Source of the DNA: Dichotomopilus funicola
Lineage: Eukaryota > Ascomycota > Sordariomycetes > Sordariales > Chaetomiaceae
Reading direction: 5' to 3'
Assembly: GCF_033296635.1 (NCBI RefSeq)
Contig: NW_026944024.1
Coordinates: 1,054,001-1,118,000, forward strand
Length of the DNA stretch: 64,000 nt
Shown here: one piece after another, positions 1 to 11,515 of the stretch
Position numbering within the stretch: position 1 is the stretch's first letter
How the letters are laid out: each line of letters starts with the position of its first letter
The notes under the pieces: model-generated
Database searches by the model: none
What the model saw: only the letters and a program-made list of their open reading frames with translations
Told to the model about the DNA's origin: nothing
Position numbers and translations under genes: made by a program

Positions 1-3000
1 GTGGGGCTGGACTCTTGCCCTTGCTGCCCTACATCGTCCTGGGCGGCGGTGAGCCGTCGACCAAGCTGGCGAAATTTGTACGTTTCGGGAAAGTGCCCTG
101 TGTCCCTTGCCCTAGGTGTCAAAATTCCAACCAACCCCTGATAGGTGACGAGATGACGCCGAAGATGGACCCGTTGGCAACCCAGATTGAACAAATATGC
201 ACAGGAGGAAACAACGTCGGGGGACGGCGTAAACTTTGCCCCAGCACCTGGCCAACTAGGTCTGAGAATTCTGTGTCGGATATGTCGTATCTTCTTCCTC
301 CGGGTCCGTTGTTGAGATTGCCGCTTGTGTCTTCGTACACTCGGCTTCACCCAAGATAATCCGGGCCGTGTCACAGGGAGGAACAATGAGGTCACCAACG
401 GCGGTGGTGGATTGTTGGATCCCAGTGAATGCATGGTGGAGGGCGACCCGGAACACCGGAGCCACAAAACGGACAGCCCTGGGTAGCTTCATCAGAGTTA
501 AATGACGTCTCGTGGAGGCATGGGTGCAGAGTGACAGGGGCCAGATGGAAGCTTGTCGTCCCAAATGCATTCCACGATCCACCGCCATGCTCTTCCTCCG
601 GTGCTGAGTGGTGAGCTGGCGCTAGATGACGCCGACGAGACAAAAAGCGAACACGATCAGAGCGTGAGGCCGACAGGTTGGTTTGTGAAAAGAGAATCTG
701 CGCGGAAGCCGGAAACTGGATGCCGGATGCCGGATGCCCGGGGCGATGGCTGTCGGGCTGGCGTTCCTTTCTCAAATGTGAGGCATGCCCCGAGAACAAT
801 ATGATGGGGTTGAAAGGGAAACTAAAATTATCTTGGCTCGACTGCTTCATTGCCAGTTGGCCGGACGGCGAAGGGGAAGGAGGGTGCTGGGCCTGCGCGG
901 GGGTTCTGTACGCCCGTGAGCACAAATCGGATATCTATCCCCATTCATCCATCCAGCGCACGTCGTCGAGGAATGCTCGCTTTGTTTTGAGTGACGGAAT
1001 GGTTCCCGTGGCTGTGGTGTTGGTCGTGGTTGGACGATGACAGTCGCTCGTGGCTTGTGGCGATCGCCGGACCAGCGGCCCATCATACTACATAGTGTAT
1101 GTAACTCGGGGGCTTGGGGGTCGAAGACATTTCTAAATAACCAGCGTTGCGGTATGTCGCGGGAGACAGTGGAGTGTTCGCTTTGGCGCGGTGCAGTTAT
1201 GAGGGAAGCATGAAATTTTAACCTGGGCTGCAGAAGCAAAACCGGCGTCCCGTACCTTCCTCCCTAGTTGGATGGATAATTGGGGAGCGCTTCCCTGCCC
1301 TTTCCCGGACAAAACAAAACTCGGGGGAGTCTCCGAGTCGTCGTTGCCTTCCACGCATTCTGTCGAAGCTTCCGTTTGGCGGGAAGGAACTTCTTGCTAA
1401 GGGAAGTGGCCCGACATTCAGTGGACCGTGTCAGCAGAGCAGAATCAACTCCTTAGACAGACCGTGTCTAGCTGCTTCGGTCGGGATGCGTGCCTATCTC
1501 GATTTGACCTGCGATCTCTTCCTCGTTGAATTCCACTTGCCTGTCTTTCATTGTTGCAGTTCCTCGTCTTTGGTACCGAGACGGCGAGATACATGTCTGG
1601 AATATTTCTGTGTCATCCCATGGCCGCGGGGTTATGCATCTGCGGAGATATCTATTTTCAAGCTTCGGAAGTCCCTTGACGTCTCCCTTGTTCTGATATT
1701 AATGTTTTTCTGCGTTTGTTGGTTGACTGAAAATCGCGGCTTTCTTTGAAGCCATCAAACGCGCGTTTGCGTGTTAATGCATAGAGAGGTTAACTACCTC
1801 CCTTACCCGTCCAGCCGTCTTGCCGTCCGCGCCTTCCATGAGAACGGGTGTCACCGGCAGGTCCACTCCTGGAATGGGGCCCACAGTTCAACCGCTGCGG
1901 GCCACGGGTTGTTAGCGCGGGGTTCCAAAGGCCAGGATGGCACGCCACAGCAAGGGCTGTTGCTTGGCCTGTCCGTCCCCTGCCCATGTTCTGTCTACCC
2001 TGGACCTGGGAACCCATCCGGCAACCTTCCTCGCCAGTTCCCGAGTGTCAAGCTCCGGGACCACCACCCCGCAGACGCACAAGATCAACACACACGCGCA
2101 ACGGCCTACACGATATTTCCTGCGCCTAGCTCAAGCCTGTGTGCGCTGTCAATCAATCGTTCTCCCGCCACGGATCGGCCTCGCGCTGGTTCCATCCATC
2201 CTCTTCGGACACCCCCCTCCTCAAGAGAGGCATCGTCTTCTTTTGCCTCGGCACCCGGCCTTCTTTTCCAGGCCCGGCAGGACGGACGGGGCGCAAAGAG
2301 GTTGGAAGTTGTGTTCTAGGTCGCCGAGGCGCATTAACAAGTCCCGCACCTCTATCTATCCACCGACCCGAGAATTCCACGCAATACTGGGTGCAAGAAA
2401 GGGCAAGGAGGGCAGGTAAACATAGGCTGCCAGCACTTCCAGCAAATCCGGCCCACCCCACAGATACCACAGCCTACGCATCGCTCCCAGACCTCTCAAG
2501 AAATCTCGGCTGGGTCTACTGCAGGCAAGGCATCGCCTGGTGCGGGAGGAACTGGTCGCTCCCCTTTTTTGCGTGTGCCGCTCCTGTGTGAACCCTGCGC
2601 TGGGGTGGATGGTGCTAGCGGGCACCGAATCTGACGAATCGAGACCCCATCGAACGGCCTCTTGTGGGACACCCAGACGACACCTCTGCGGGCACGGCGG
2701 GCCATTCTGCGGCCACCTCCCACCTACCTTACCTTCCCTAGGTACCAAGCCACCCGCCTCCTCAACATGTCAATAAAGTAAGTGGTGATTTTTTATCTTC
2801 CTCCATCCTCGAAAGTAGTGTTTCCGTACTCCTTGAAGCCTTTTTTTCTATACCTCCGAGCTGGACCATCCTCCAAGTCCTCGGTTCTCCCTCTCTCTCC
2901 CTCCTCCCCCCCTCCCATTCCATCTATTATCCCTTACACTTGCTGCCCACGACGCCTCTTCCCACCTGCTAGTGCCCTAGCCGCACATCACTTCCCTTAC

Positions 3001-3068
3001 CTGACACGCCCTTTTGGCTTCTGTCCTGGGCCACACGCCGTCGACCCTGGTTTATCTCCTGCTGGATA
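1..3068. other. Intergenic; no recognisable gene
   Basis: Several open frames occur on both strands, the longest about 180 codons at 1771-2319, but none shows a familiar domain, a believable start context or a splice pattern joining it to another frame. A pyrimidine-rich stretch at about 2845-2945, just before the WBP2-like gene, resembles a fungal core promoter. I see nothing else here that I can support. Confidence 0.6.
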
Positions 3069-3966
3069 ATGGCAGACCAGTTCCTGGCGGAGCAGCACAC
3101 ATGGACGCTATTTCGAAATTCGCAATCTGACGAAGCGGACAGTTGGGTTATGTTGACCCGGGATGGTGAGATCGTTCCCATCCCAGGTGAGAAGATATTG
3201 CATACCTCACGGCCACGAGTGAGCCTCGAGGTGACAACACCCCGTGAGCTCCAGATCGCCGACCCGTTCTCCATCAAGTGTGACAACGGCATCGCCTACA
3301 TCACGAATGAGCGAGTAAGTACACCGCCCTATCCGCCACTAGCTTTTCTTAGGTTGGCTCCAAACCTGGGTCCTTGGCCCCGGGTTTCGGAAGAGCAGGG
3401 CGGACTGGTCTTACTATGTAGAGCCCGAAGCTGACCAGGCCCAGGTGATCTTCTTGCCGGCTAGGCCGAGTGAGGATTTCAAGTCTTTTTTTACCCCCGC
3501 GCTGAATTTTACCGATACCCATGTTCATTCATCATGGATTGGTCCCTGGAGCTGGGGCGGGACAGTGAGACCGGTTCCTGGGGGAGGCATTCCCATGCAT
3601 ATTCCGCGGGTGGATGTCAAATTCGTCTTCCGGGACGGGGGCCACAGCGACTTCCAAGCCAAGTTTGAGTGGCTGAAGGAGCGCCTGCATCATGCCCAGG
3701 AATTGGGTCTGGTACCCGGGCAAAACCTCGAACCTCCGCCGCCGTACCAAGTCGACCGCCCGAGCCCCACTTCCACCAGCGACACTCAGCCTAGCACACA
3801 GGGACAACAACGGCAGGAGCCACAGCAGGAGCAGCAACAACAACAAGAAGCGCAGCAGCCCCAACCAGCTCCCGACGAACCGCCTCCGGATTACGTTCAG
3901 GCACAAACCCAAGCCATCAATATACGGTACGAGGAACGTGCGCGGGAGGAAGCTGAGAGGGGCTGA
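3069..3966 (+). CDS. WBP2-like GRAM/PH-domain protein with PPxY motifs
   Basis: Two exons, 3069-3314 and 3445-3966, are separated by a 130-bp phase-0 intron (GTAAGT donor, CTGAC branch point, CCAG acceptor), giving about 255 aa. Residues 1-170 resemble the GRAM/PH-like fold of WW-domain-binding protein 2: an N-terminal LTRDGEIVPIPGEKIL-type segment, then ITNERVIFLPARP across the splice junction. The tail is proline- and glutamine-rich and carries PPPPY near residue 180 and PPPDY near 230. These are PPxY ligands for WW domains such as those of Rsp5/NEDD4 ubiquitin ligases. In animals WBP2 is an adaptor and transcriptional co-activator; the fungal role is inferred only as an adaptor or ligase partner. 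Without splicing, the frame runs about 40 codons into the intron before a stop. Qcr6 follows in the same direction 775 bp downstream. Confidence 0.8.
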
Positions 3967-4500
3967 AGGGTTAAGATAGTGTTGAAATTGACGGGTTTTT
4001 AAAGGGGACTGGGGTGTGGGGGTTCCAAAGCCCTTTCTTTTTGCTCTGTTTAACCTTTCACTTCCCCCGCTTCTCCCTTTTCTTCTCTTAATTTTTGGGG
4101 GTTTCTTGTGACAGTCTGCAACTGTTGATACCATCCATCAGCTTTGAACGGTCTTGTGTTTTGAATTCAACTGCGGACGGTGGGTAATGAGGACGAGCGT
4201 TGCATCAATTTTGGCTGGCGTTTTTGAGTACAATGTTATTTCACAATCCTTCCGAAACTCCCCAAGAGTTTGGAAAAAAAGACAACTCGACGCTTCACCA
4301 TTAGACCTTTTAACTTCAGCTAGAATTATACGTCCGCTACCCCTTAAACTCCATGATAATAATGTCGCCGTAGACACTGGGGTGTTTAGCGGACGCTGGT
4401 GTGGGCTGGCAGCTTGCGGCATGATGCCATAGGCCGGGGCTCACGGACCAAGCTTCAAAAAAAGAATGAGGGTTAACAGGGAGCTTTGAGCTGTCTCAAA

Positions 4501-4510
4501 ATCACGTGAT
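4501..4510. promoter_or_regulatory. Palindromic E-box ATCACGTGAT upstream of QCR6
   Basis: A perfect 10-bp palindrome with a CACGTG core lies about 230 bp before the QCR6 start. It fits the RTCACRTG consensus of Cbf1/Cpf1-type bHLH factors, which are known in yeast at promoters of respiratory genes. Function here is inferred. Confidence 0.5.
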
Positions 4511-4549
4511 GAGCGGAATGACCCGGAGCTCGATCGGCCAACGAATCAA

Positions 4550-4554
4550 CCAAT
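4550..4554 (+). promoter_or_regulatory. CCAAT box upstream of QCR6
   Basis: CCAAT followed by CAGG lies about 187 bp before the QCR6 ATG. CCAAT boxes are bound by the HAP/CBF complex, which activates respiratory-chain genes in fungi. Occupancy is inferred. Confidence 0.45.
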
Positions 4555-4740
4555 CAGGGCCCGTCAATTGAAGAACCGGGCTGGTTTCGCCGACCCGATT
4601 TTTGCGAGAGCTCCAACGTCGCGCGATTGCCGACTCGACGCAAACCCCGTTCAGGCGTGCCCTGCCAAACCCACCAACCGAAGCATCGACAACCGCCGCC
4701 CACCGCTTGCCGCCAAACCCCGACCAGCCACATCGCAACA

Positions 4741-5617
4741 ATGGGCTTCTGGGACACCATAACCGACCTCGTCGAGGCTGCCACCCCGTGGACAACGGCT
4801 GACGCCGAGGCCCCCGCCGACCAGGTATGCCGATTATGCGTCACTTTCTATGCCAGCTCCTAGATCCCGCCATGCCGCTGCCGAAACGACTGCCCAGGCT
4901 TGCCCAGCACCTGGGCTTCTCCATGATGCTATGAGGAAGGTTTTGGGAGCGTTGAGTGAGGGTATGGCTAACAGCTCGATTTCGTGATTTCGTAGCCCGA
5001 GGAGACCAGCACCGAAACCCCCAAGGAGGAGGCAACTGAGACCAAGCCCGAGGCGAAGGAGGCAGAGCCGGAGGAGGCGGCTGAAGAGGAAGAGGAGGAA
5101 GAAGAGGAGGAGGAGGAGGAGCCAGTTGACCCCAAAGAGACTCTCGAGGAAGGTGGGTTAATTGTTTTACCCCACCCCTGGCATCGCTATCATCACGATA
5201 TAAGGTCGTTAGATCACAGCTGGGAGGCAAGGCGCATTGGGGGGTTAATGCTTGCTCCTGCTTGAAGAAAGGGTTACTGGGCACGGCTAGCCGTAACCCA
5301 TATAACGACATGCGGATATTGGATGCGGCACACGACACTGAGGGTGGACTGTCGCTGACGATGAAATATAGAATGCCGGAATTCTAAGCAGTGCGCTCCG
5401 GCGAAGCACCACTTCGATGAGTGCGTTGAGCGCGTTACCAAAGCTGAAGCTGACAGCGACAACAAGGAGGACTGCGTTGAGGAGTGTAAGTCTTTTTTGT
5501 TTGCACCTCCCTCTTGTCTCCCTTGACCACGTTCACTAACCTGATGGATCAGTCTTCCATCTTGCCCACTGTGCGACCCAATGCGCTGCTCCCAAGCTGT
5601 GGTCTGTTCTCAAATAA
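4741..5617 (+). CDS. QCR6: Cytochrome bc1 complex subunit 6 (hinge protein)
   Basis: Four exons (4741-4824, 4996-5152, 5372-5485, 5553-5617) give 139 aa. Every junction is GT-AG, and CTGAC or CTAAC branch points are visible in the later introns. The protein starts MGFWDTITDLVEAATPW, passes through a very acidic central tract of glutamates (about residues 50-75), and ends in the cysteine-rich helical hairpin of the hinge family (ECRNSKQC, DECVERV, CVEE, HCATQCAAPKLW). Qcr6 sits on the intermembrane-space face of complex III and helps cytochrome c dock on cytochrome c1. The acidic tract and the disulfide-forming cysteines are as expected for the family. The upstream E-box and CCAAT box fit co-regulation with other respiratory genes. 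Exon 4 is only 65 bp and could easily be missed by gene finders. Confidence 0.93.
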
Positions 5618-7201
5618 ACCAGCCCCAGCACGCCCCCCACGACTAGGCCGACCTACCCCCGGACCGACAACAACTACGACCAGCGATGCCCAGGAGTATA
5701 GATGGAGTGCTGATCTCTGGTTTCACGATGCGATGAATATGGTTTCTATAGAAGGTGCTTCTTCCTATAGACGAGACGGGAGTAGTTTGCTGGCCGGGTT
5801 GTTTGCGACACGAGGGTTGTTTGGCCGATGCACATCGTGAGACGGGGTTTTCATCCAGGACGGTGAGACGACGCAGCCCTGTATAACCGAACTCGCCCGG
5901 GTTTGTCTGGAGGTTCCGTCCGCTCGGGCTTGTTGTATCATTACCATCCCATTGTCGTCTCCTTTACACCGTGCGAAACAAAAATGACATACTCGAATAT
6001 CACTGACCCCCAAGACCTCCGCTCTGAGTTCTCCGCCTTGGGCGTTTTCCTCCTCTCGATTATGACCCATTCGGGCTTCAAGTCGCAGATATCGTCTCGG
6101 ATCTCCGCTTCCCCACTTCGTCTTCCCCGAAGATGAAGGTGTTTTTTCCTTTCTAGTAGGGCTGCATGGCGCCAACGGCGCTTCGATGGAGATATACAGA
6201 CCAGATCCCTAGTGCCTTTTTCTCTCTCAGGCAGAATGCAGCCACAACCAAGATCAGAGGTGGGTGTCTCAACTTGTCAACCTTTTCTTTTTCTATCCCC
6301 TTCCAGACTTTCTAGCCCAGCCCCCTCTTTTCCCCTCTGGGCAGCGAAAGGTAAGAAAAAGAAAAAGCAGAAGACGTTTCCACGAGTTAAATCCTTCCAC
6401 CCCCCGAACACGATTCCGGTGGACCCGGCTGCTTGCTGCACGCACACACCAAACCGGACATCGGAATGATGGGTAGTCGTAATCACCCTTCTTTCTGACG
6501 TCGAGTCCCATTGCCGTGGGATCGACGCCTGCGGGACATATCTCACATCAGGCCACACACGCATATGTACGCAGCAACGACAGATTACCCTAAGCCATTT
6601 CCATGCAGACACTTCGTGCGACCGTTGGGGGACCTTAACGTCATGGCTTTTCCGGACCAACTCAGCTCTTCCTAACCCCCATTCGCTCCTCTTCTCTGCC
6701 CTTCAACACCCCCGCCCCCTCGGAAACGATAACCAACCTTGCCAACGTAACGACTGGGCTTGCCCCTCTCCTTTTGGATTTCCTCTTAGCTGAAACGGGC
6801 TGCCGACATATTGGCGTCAAATGGCACAACAAGAGAGGCCCCGCAATGGTCGAGTTTCGGTCCCTACATGAAAGTCGTGAATCGAATGGGCGCAAAATGT
6901 CTTGCATACACTACAGCTAAGAGCTAGGAGGCTAGGTAACGTTGGATGGGATGGGGTGCCAGTGCATCATGCGAAGCACCAGGGATCGTCGTGAGCATGG
7001 CTATTTGTGTACCAAAGGGTCTTTTACAAAGTAAGCTCCGTTGGTCTAGCCTCATCTACGATGCGTCTGAATTACTCCGGATAGCAGTGATCGTTGGGGG
7101 TACCGTGTGGGCGGGGAATATCCCGATAGAATCGCCCTCTTTGGGTGTCTCGCTATGGCCAAAAAAAGCGGCACACCAAGTCCCTGGATAACTTTGCTAG
7201 A

Positions 7202-7283
7202 AAAGTGAAAAAAGACCAAAACGAATAAACCAAAAAAAGGGAAAGAAGAGAAAAAAGAATAAATCCAGAAAGTGAAAAAAGAC
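7202..7283. repeat. 15-bp direct repeat in a purine-rich tract
   Basis: AAAGTGAAAAAAGAC occurs at 7202-7216 and again at 7269-7283, inside an A/G-rich stretch of about 85 bp. The copies are 67 bp apart start to start. It may be only simple-sequence drift. Confidence 0.6.
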
Positions 7284-8877
7284 AAAACAGAGTATATCAA
7301 TCAAAATTTATCAAGATTGGATCCGATGTTGATGGATTAGACTTGAGCCCTCCGTTTTGGTGTGTCGCTTTTTTTGGCCACAGCGAGGGTGTGTATAAAC
7401 GGGAGTTTTTCCGAGGTGAAAATACCGGCGGTGGTTTTTCCTTGAGAGATAAAGAGACAAGAAAAGGGAGGGGTTCGGTTCATCGTTTCCTCAATAGCTT
7501 CCGCAGTTCGTTTTCTTTTAAATCGCGTCCCTATCCCATTTCGTTCTTATTTACCTCTTTACTCAATTTTCGCTCACGACTCCTCTTCCTCAACTCTCAC
7601 CCCGCCTCCTTACCCCTCCCTTCTTCATCGACGCAGAGCCCATTTCTGGGCTGGAACCAACCAAGTGATCAAACTCATCAGTGAAGGGGGGAAGGGGTGA
7701 CATGAGAGGCTGAGAATAAGTTCCATCATCCATGCTGCTGCAGAAATATCCCCCGCATGCGTCGGCACCCTGTTGGGTTACACAGGAAACACATGGGAGA
7801 GACATGCTAATGCATGCCGTTAAGCGGTTGGGCTGGAATGACTTGCAGGTCGCGGGTTTTGGGGGTGCCGGGCGAGGGGGAGAGGGGAAATGGGGGGGCA
7901 CGAGGTGGTTTTGAGGTCTTGGGGGGCAGCCAGTTGCGTAGTAACGATTTGTAGTCCGGAGGTGTGTTGGTGATTTTGGGAGGGAATTTGTCTGGCAATT
8001 GAGTCAACCCCGAAACAGGGCTGTCTAGAGTCGGATAACGATAGGTACGAAGTACCTCTGTGGTGTCCTGCGTCCGAAGAACAAGATCACTTGCTCGGCG
8101 CAGGTCGGCGCTTCGGACGAAAGCCTACTTACTACCTGATGGAGAGAGCTTGGATAAGGTACCCATCACATACAGGTATGTACCTCAGCATCTCAATGCA
8201 CGGCTCTTGTCCGACCTTGTTAATTTGATCTGGTGCGTCGAATTGGAAGGCACTCGACCTGCAGGAGGATTTTCGATCTAAGCAGGGGCGCCTTCCTCGC
8301 TGAGATTTGAACCCACCATTTACTCAAAAGAGAAACTGTTGAAAAATGCCCGACAAGAAATTCGTCAGGTACCACGATCCCCCAAATCGAAGTCCGGTTG
8401 GTGTTGAGGATCGTGCACGTGGAGGAGCTCTTTCGATGTTTGAGATCACTTGACTCGACGTCTCTCGCACTTCTTCCCGATTCGGAAAGCGGTGGTGGTT
8501 CGGGTTCGGCTTCTGGTCGTCTTCGTTCGCTCTCTCGGTGCGGGGATCCCTCCAATTCGACAGGCCAGTTCCTTGTTTGGGTGGAATTTTGAGCTGCCAA
8601 GAACGGCAAAGGACTCGAAAATGGGACGATAGCAGGGAATCGGGACATTGGCACGCGCCCCATGCCGATGGCCGTTTCATCTGAAGGTTCAGAGCCGACT
8701 TCAGGCGGCCGAGTTGCTCGTCGGGGTCGGGTTCTCTATCATCGTGAACCTTTCACAGACGAGACAAGAACACTACAACCACCGCCGTCATTTTCACTGA
8801 CGGCCTCAGTACTGGTCGGCGTAACCGTTCGCTGCAGTGTCGTTCTCGGTTCGAATAAGACCCGAGCCTGTTATCAT

Positions 8878-8901
8878 ATGCTGTGCGACACTCCAACCTA
8901 G
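8878..8901 (+). promoter_or_regulatory. Seven-codon upstream ORF before the MFS gene
   Basis: An ATG at 8878 opens a frame that closes at a TAG ending at 8901, 32 bp before the ATG of the SLC49-like transporter. If the transcript starts upstream, this uORF could dampen translation of the main frame. The transcript start is unknown. Confidence 0.35.
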
Positions 8902-8933
8902 GCATCATCGCACCGGGGCGGACGGCCCCCGGT

Positions 8934-11208
8934 ATGGCCCATGGGAACCGCGGTACCAACTATAATGAAAAGCGACGCGGCCAGACATCAATAACCGATA
9001 CTCACCTACCGAAATCTCATCCCTCACACTCACCCGACACCAGCCCCACCGTCAGCGAAATCGAGGAAGCGAGCCTTGGGTCCGGTGGGATGGGTAGCGG
9101 CCGTTCGCGCCGCTGGTTCAGGCTGAGGGAGGAACGCGCGGGTGAGACGGAAAAGGATTCTTCCCGGAGCAGCGACGGGAATGGCGTCAGCAATGCGGCC
9201 GGTGCCTCGGCGCTGCAGGGCAACACAGAGTCGATTGAGTTGGGCTCCGTTACGGCGGAAACAAGAAGTCCGGGCGGGCCGGTCCCGCGGAGGCCGCTTG
9301 GCCCTGGTTTGGTGAAGGAAGAGGGTGTTGAAGATGGGGGTGTGCGGGCCGGGGCCGACAACGAGACGACGGTGGAGTACAAGGTGTACAAGCGGCGGTG
9401 GTTCGGGTTGTTGCAGTTGACGCTGTTGAATATCATTGTTAGCTGGGACGTAAGTGGTGCCGTCTTATCACCCCCTTTTTTTGGTCATTTGTTGCACCGG
9501 AAGGTTGGTTGTCCGTGGGCGGGTCAAACGAGCTCCGGAAGATCGTGAGGGACACTCACTCCTTTTATCCTACTCGGCGAAGGACTGTTTGCCGTATGGG
9601 TGCGCTTAGTTAGCGTTTACCCGATTGTTTGCATCCCGTCTGCGCTTCCCGATTTGCCGAAACTGCGGGCTCGATGGTCTTGCGCTGCATCTTAGCACGC
9701 CACGAAGCAGCCAGCCGCATTTCTATCAGACCATCGACGCCTGCTGTTTTCCAGCTTGCTTCAAGGAGGGGGGATAGCCATAATGCAGTTCCTATCTGTG
9801 CTAACCTACCTTCACCTTTGCTAGTGGCTTACCTTCTCGCCCGTGTCCTCCCAAGCAGCAACCTACTTTGGCACCACGGATACCATCATCAACTGGCTGA
9901 GCACGGCCTTCCTGTTTGCGTTCGCCTTCTTCACCCCTGTGGTTATCTACGTGCTACATCTCGGCCCGAAACTGTCCATCGTTACGTCTGCCAGCCTTGT
10001 ACTCGTCGGGAACTGGATCCGTTATGCCGGTTGCCATTCCAAGTCTGGCGGGCTCTTCGGAGTGGTCATGTTTGGCCAGATTCTGACTGGGCTAGCCCAG
10101 CCTTTTGTCCTTGCGGCCCCGGCACGATACTCAGACCTTTGGTTTACAAACCGAGGGCGGGTAACTGCCACAGCTTTGACAAGTCTTGCAAATCCTCTTG
10201 GTGCTGCGTTGGGCCAACTGATTAATCCTTTCTGGGTTTCGAAACCGGGCGATATCTCCAACATGGTCCTTTACGTCTCCATCATCGTAAGCCGACCCCT
10301 CAACTCTCTCCCATAGCAGAATCAAACTCAAGGATAACGGGCTTGCTCAACAACTAACAACGTAACAGTCCTCCGTCTGCGCAGTGCCTTCTTTCTTCAT
10401 CCCCGCTCGACCACCTACGCCCGCAGCACCGTCCTCGGAAACCCCCAAACTCAGTATCCGCGCCTCCGCCCGCTTGCTATTTAGCCAGCTCGAGTTCTGG
10501 CTCCTATTCATCCCCTTCTCCATCTATGTCGGCCTCTTCAACTCCATCTCGTCCCTCATCAACCAGATCCTGCTTCCACACGGCTACACCGAGGAAGAAG
10601 CGGGCATCGCCGGCGCTCTGCTTATCGTCGTAGGCCTCGTCACGTCGGCGCTCACCTCCCCCATCATCGACCGAACCAAATCCTACTTACTCGCCGTCCG
10701 CGTCGCCGTGCCCATCATTGCGGCAAGCTACCTCATCTTCATCTGGATGCCTGGCACCCGTGCCTCTAGCGGCGGCAGTGTGGCCGGGCCGTATGTCATG
10801 ATGGCCATCCTGGGCGCGTCCTCTTTCTCCCTCGTGCCTGTTGTTGTCGAGTATCTCGTCGAATTGACGCACCCCATCAGTCCGGCTGTGACGTCGACGT
10901 TAGGGTGGGCTGGCGGGCAGCTGTTGGGTGGGATTTTGATTGTGGCTTCGGGGGCGCTGAAGAAGGGTCCTGAGGGTGATCCGCCGGGGGATATGAAGGA
11001 TGCGTTGGTATTGCATGCTGTGTGTGCGCTGGTGGCGTTGCCGCTTCCGTTGTGTTTGGGGTTGTTTGGGAGGAAGGAGAAGTTGATGCTGAGAAGGGTT
11101 GAATCGGATGATGAGGGGAGAGGTGGGGGTGGACATCATGGGCATCATGGTCATGGGCATGGGGATGAGAACCGCCATAGCCAGGCAGATCGGTTTGGCG
11201 AGGCGTGA
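8934..11208 (+). CDS. MFS transporter of the SLC49 (FLVCR/DIRC2-like) family
   Basis: Three exons (8934-9449, 9825-10286, 10369-11208) joined in phase 0 give about 605 aa. The introns are 375 and 82 bp; both have GTAAG donors and CTAAC branch points. An Arg/Ser/Gly-rich cytosolic N-terminus of about 150 residues leads into YKRRWFGLLQL and IIVSWDWLTFSPVS at the first membrane helix, the pattern of SLC49 transporters. About twelve hydrophobic helices follow, in two blocks separated by a cytosolic loop rich in Pro, Ala and Thr. The family moves haem, choline or other small organic solutes; the fungal substrate is unknown. The C-terminal tail is unusual: a glycine-histidine tract (GGGGHHGHHGHGHGDENRH) that could bind metal ions. 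The ATG at 8934 is the first in frame. A seven-codon uORF lies just upstream. The gene converges with ERG27, with about 0.3 kb between the stop codons. Confidence 0.85.
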
Positions 11209-11515
11209 GGTATTTGGGTTATTACTGGGATATGATGGGGCAGGGTCATGGGTTCTATTTTTTTTTGGATATGTATGCTTGTGAATGTACGGGTGGAAAT
11301 GTATGGATGATGATGTGATGATAGGGGAGAAGGTGTTGGAGACAGGCGTGATTAGTGTGGCCATTTCCGTGTTTGCATAATTATATCCCCACGATTGGCA
11401 TAGTTGTTTAGCATTACCATTACAATAAATCTTGGAATATCCAATTCATGTTCAATCCTCCCCTTCTACCCAGCCCAACGACTTCATCTCGTTTCATAAA
11501 CCAACCTCACTTTGC
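11209..11515. other. Convergent 3' intergenic region
   Basis: About 300 bp between the stops of the MFS gene and ERG27. It holds the two opposed 3' ends. AT-rich stretches near 11370-11440 could carry polyadenylation signals. No gene is visible. Confidence 0.6.

Larger units (their letters stand above)
3967..4740. other. Intergenic, with the QCR6 promoter
   Basis: This gap holds the 3' flank of the WBP2-like gene and the upstream region of QCR6. No coding signal is visible. The E-box and CCAAT box are listed separately. Confidence 0.7.
5618..8933. other. Long intergenic region; no recognisable gene
   Basis: About 3.3 kb without a coding segment I can assign. Open frames up to about 147 codons have no domain signal. 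There is an A-rich purine tract at 7200-7290 with a 15-bp direct repeat, and a pyrimidine-rich stretch at 7560-7640. A short upstream ORF precedes the MFS gene (listed separately). Confidence 0.55.

Noticed and set aside
8290..8330. GGTTCAAATCT on the minus strand, resembling a tRNA B box
   Set aside because: The T stem does not pair well and no acceptor, D or anticodon arm could be found upstream.
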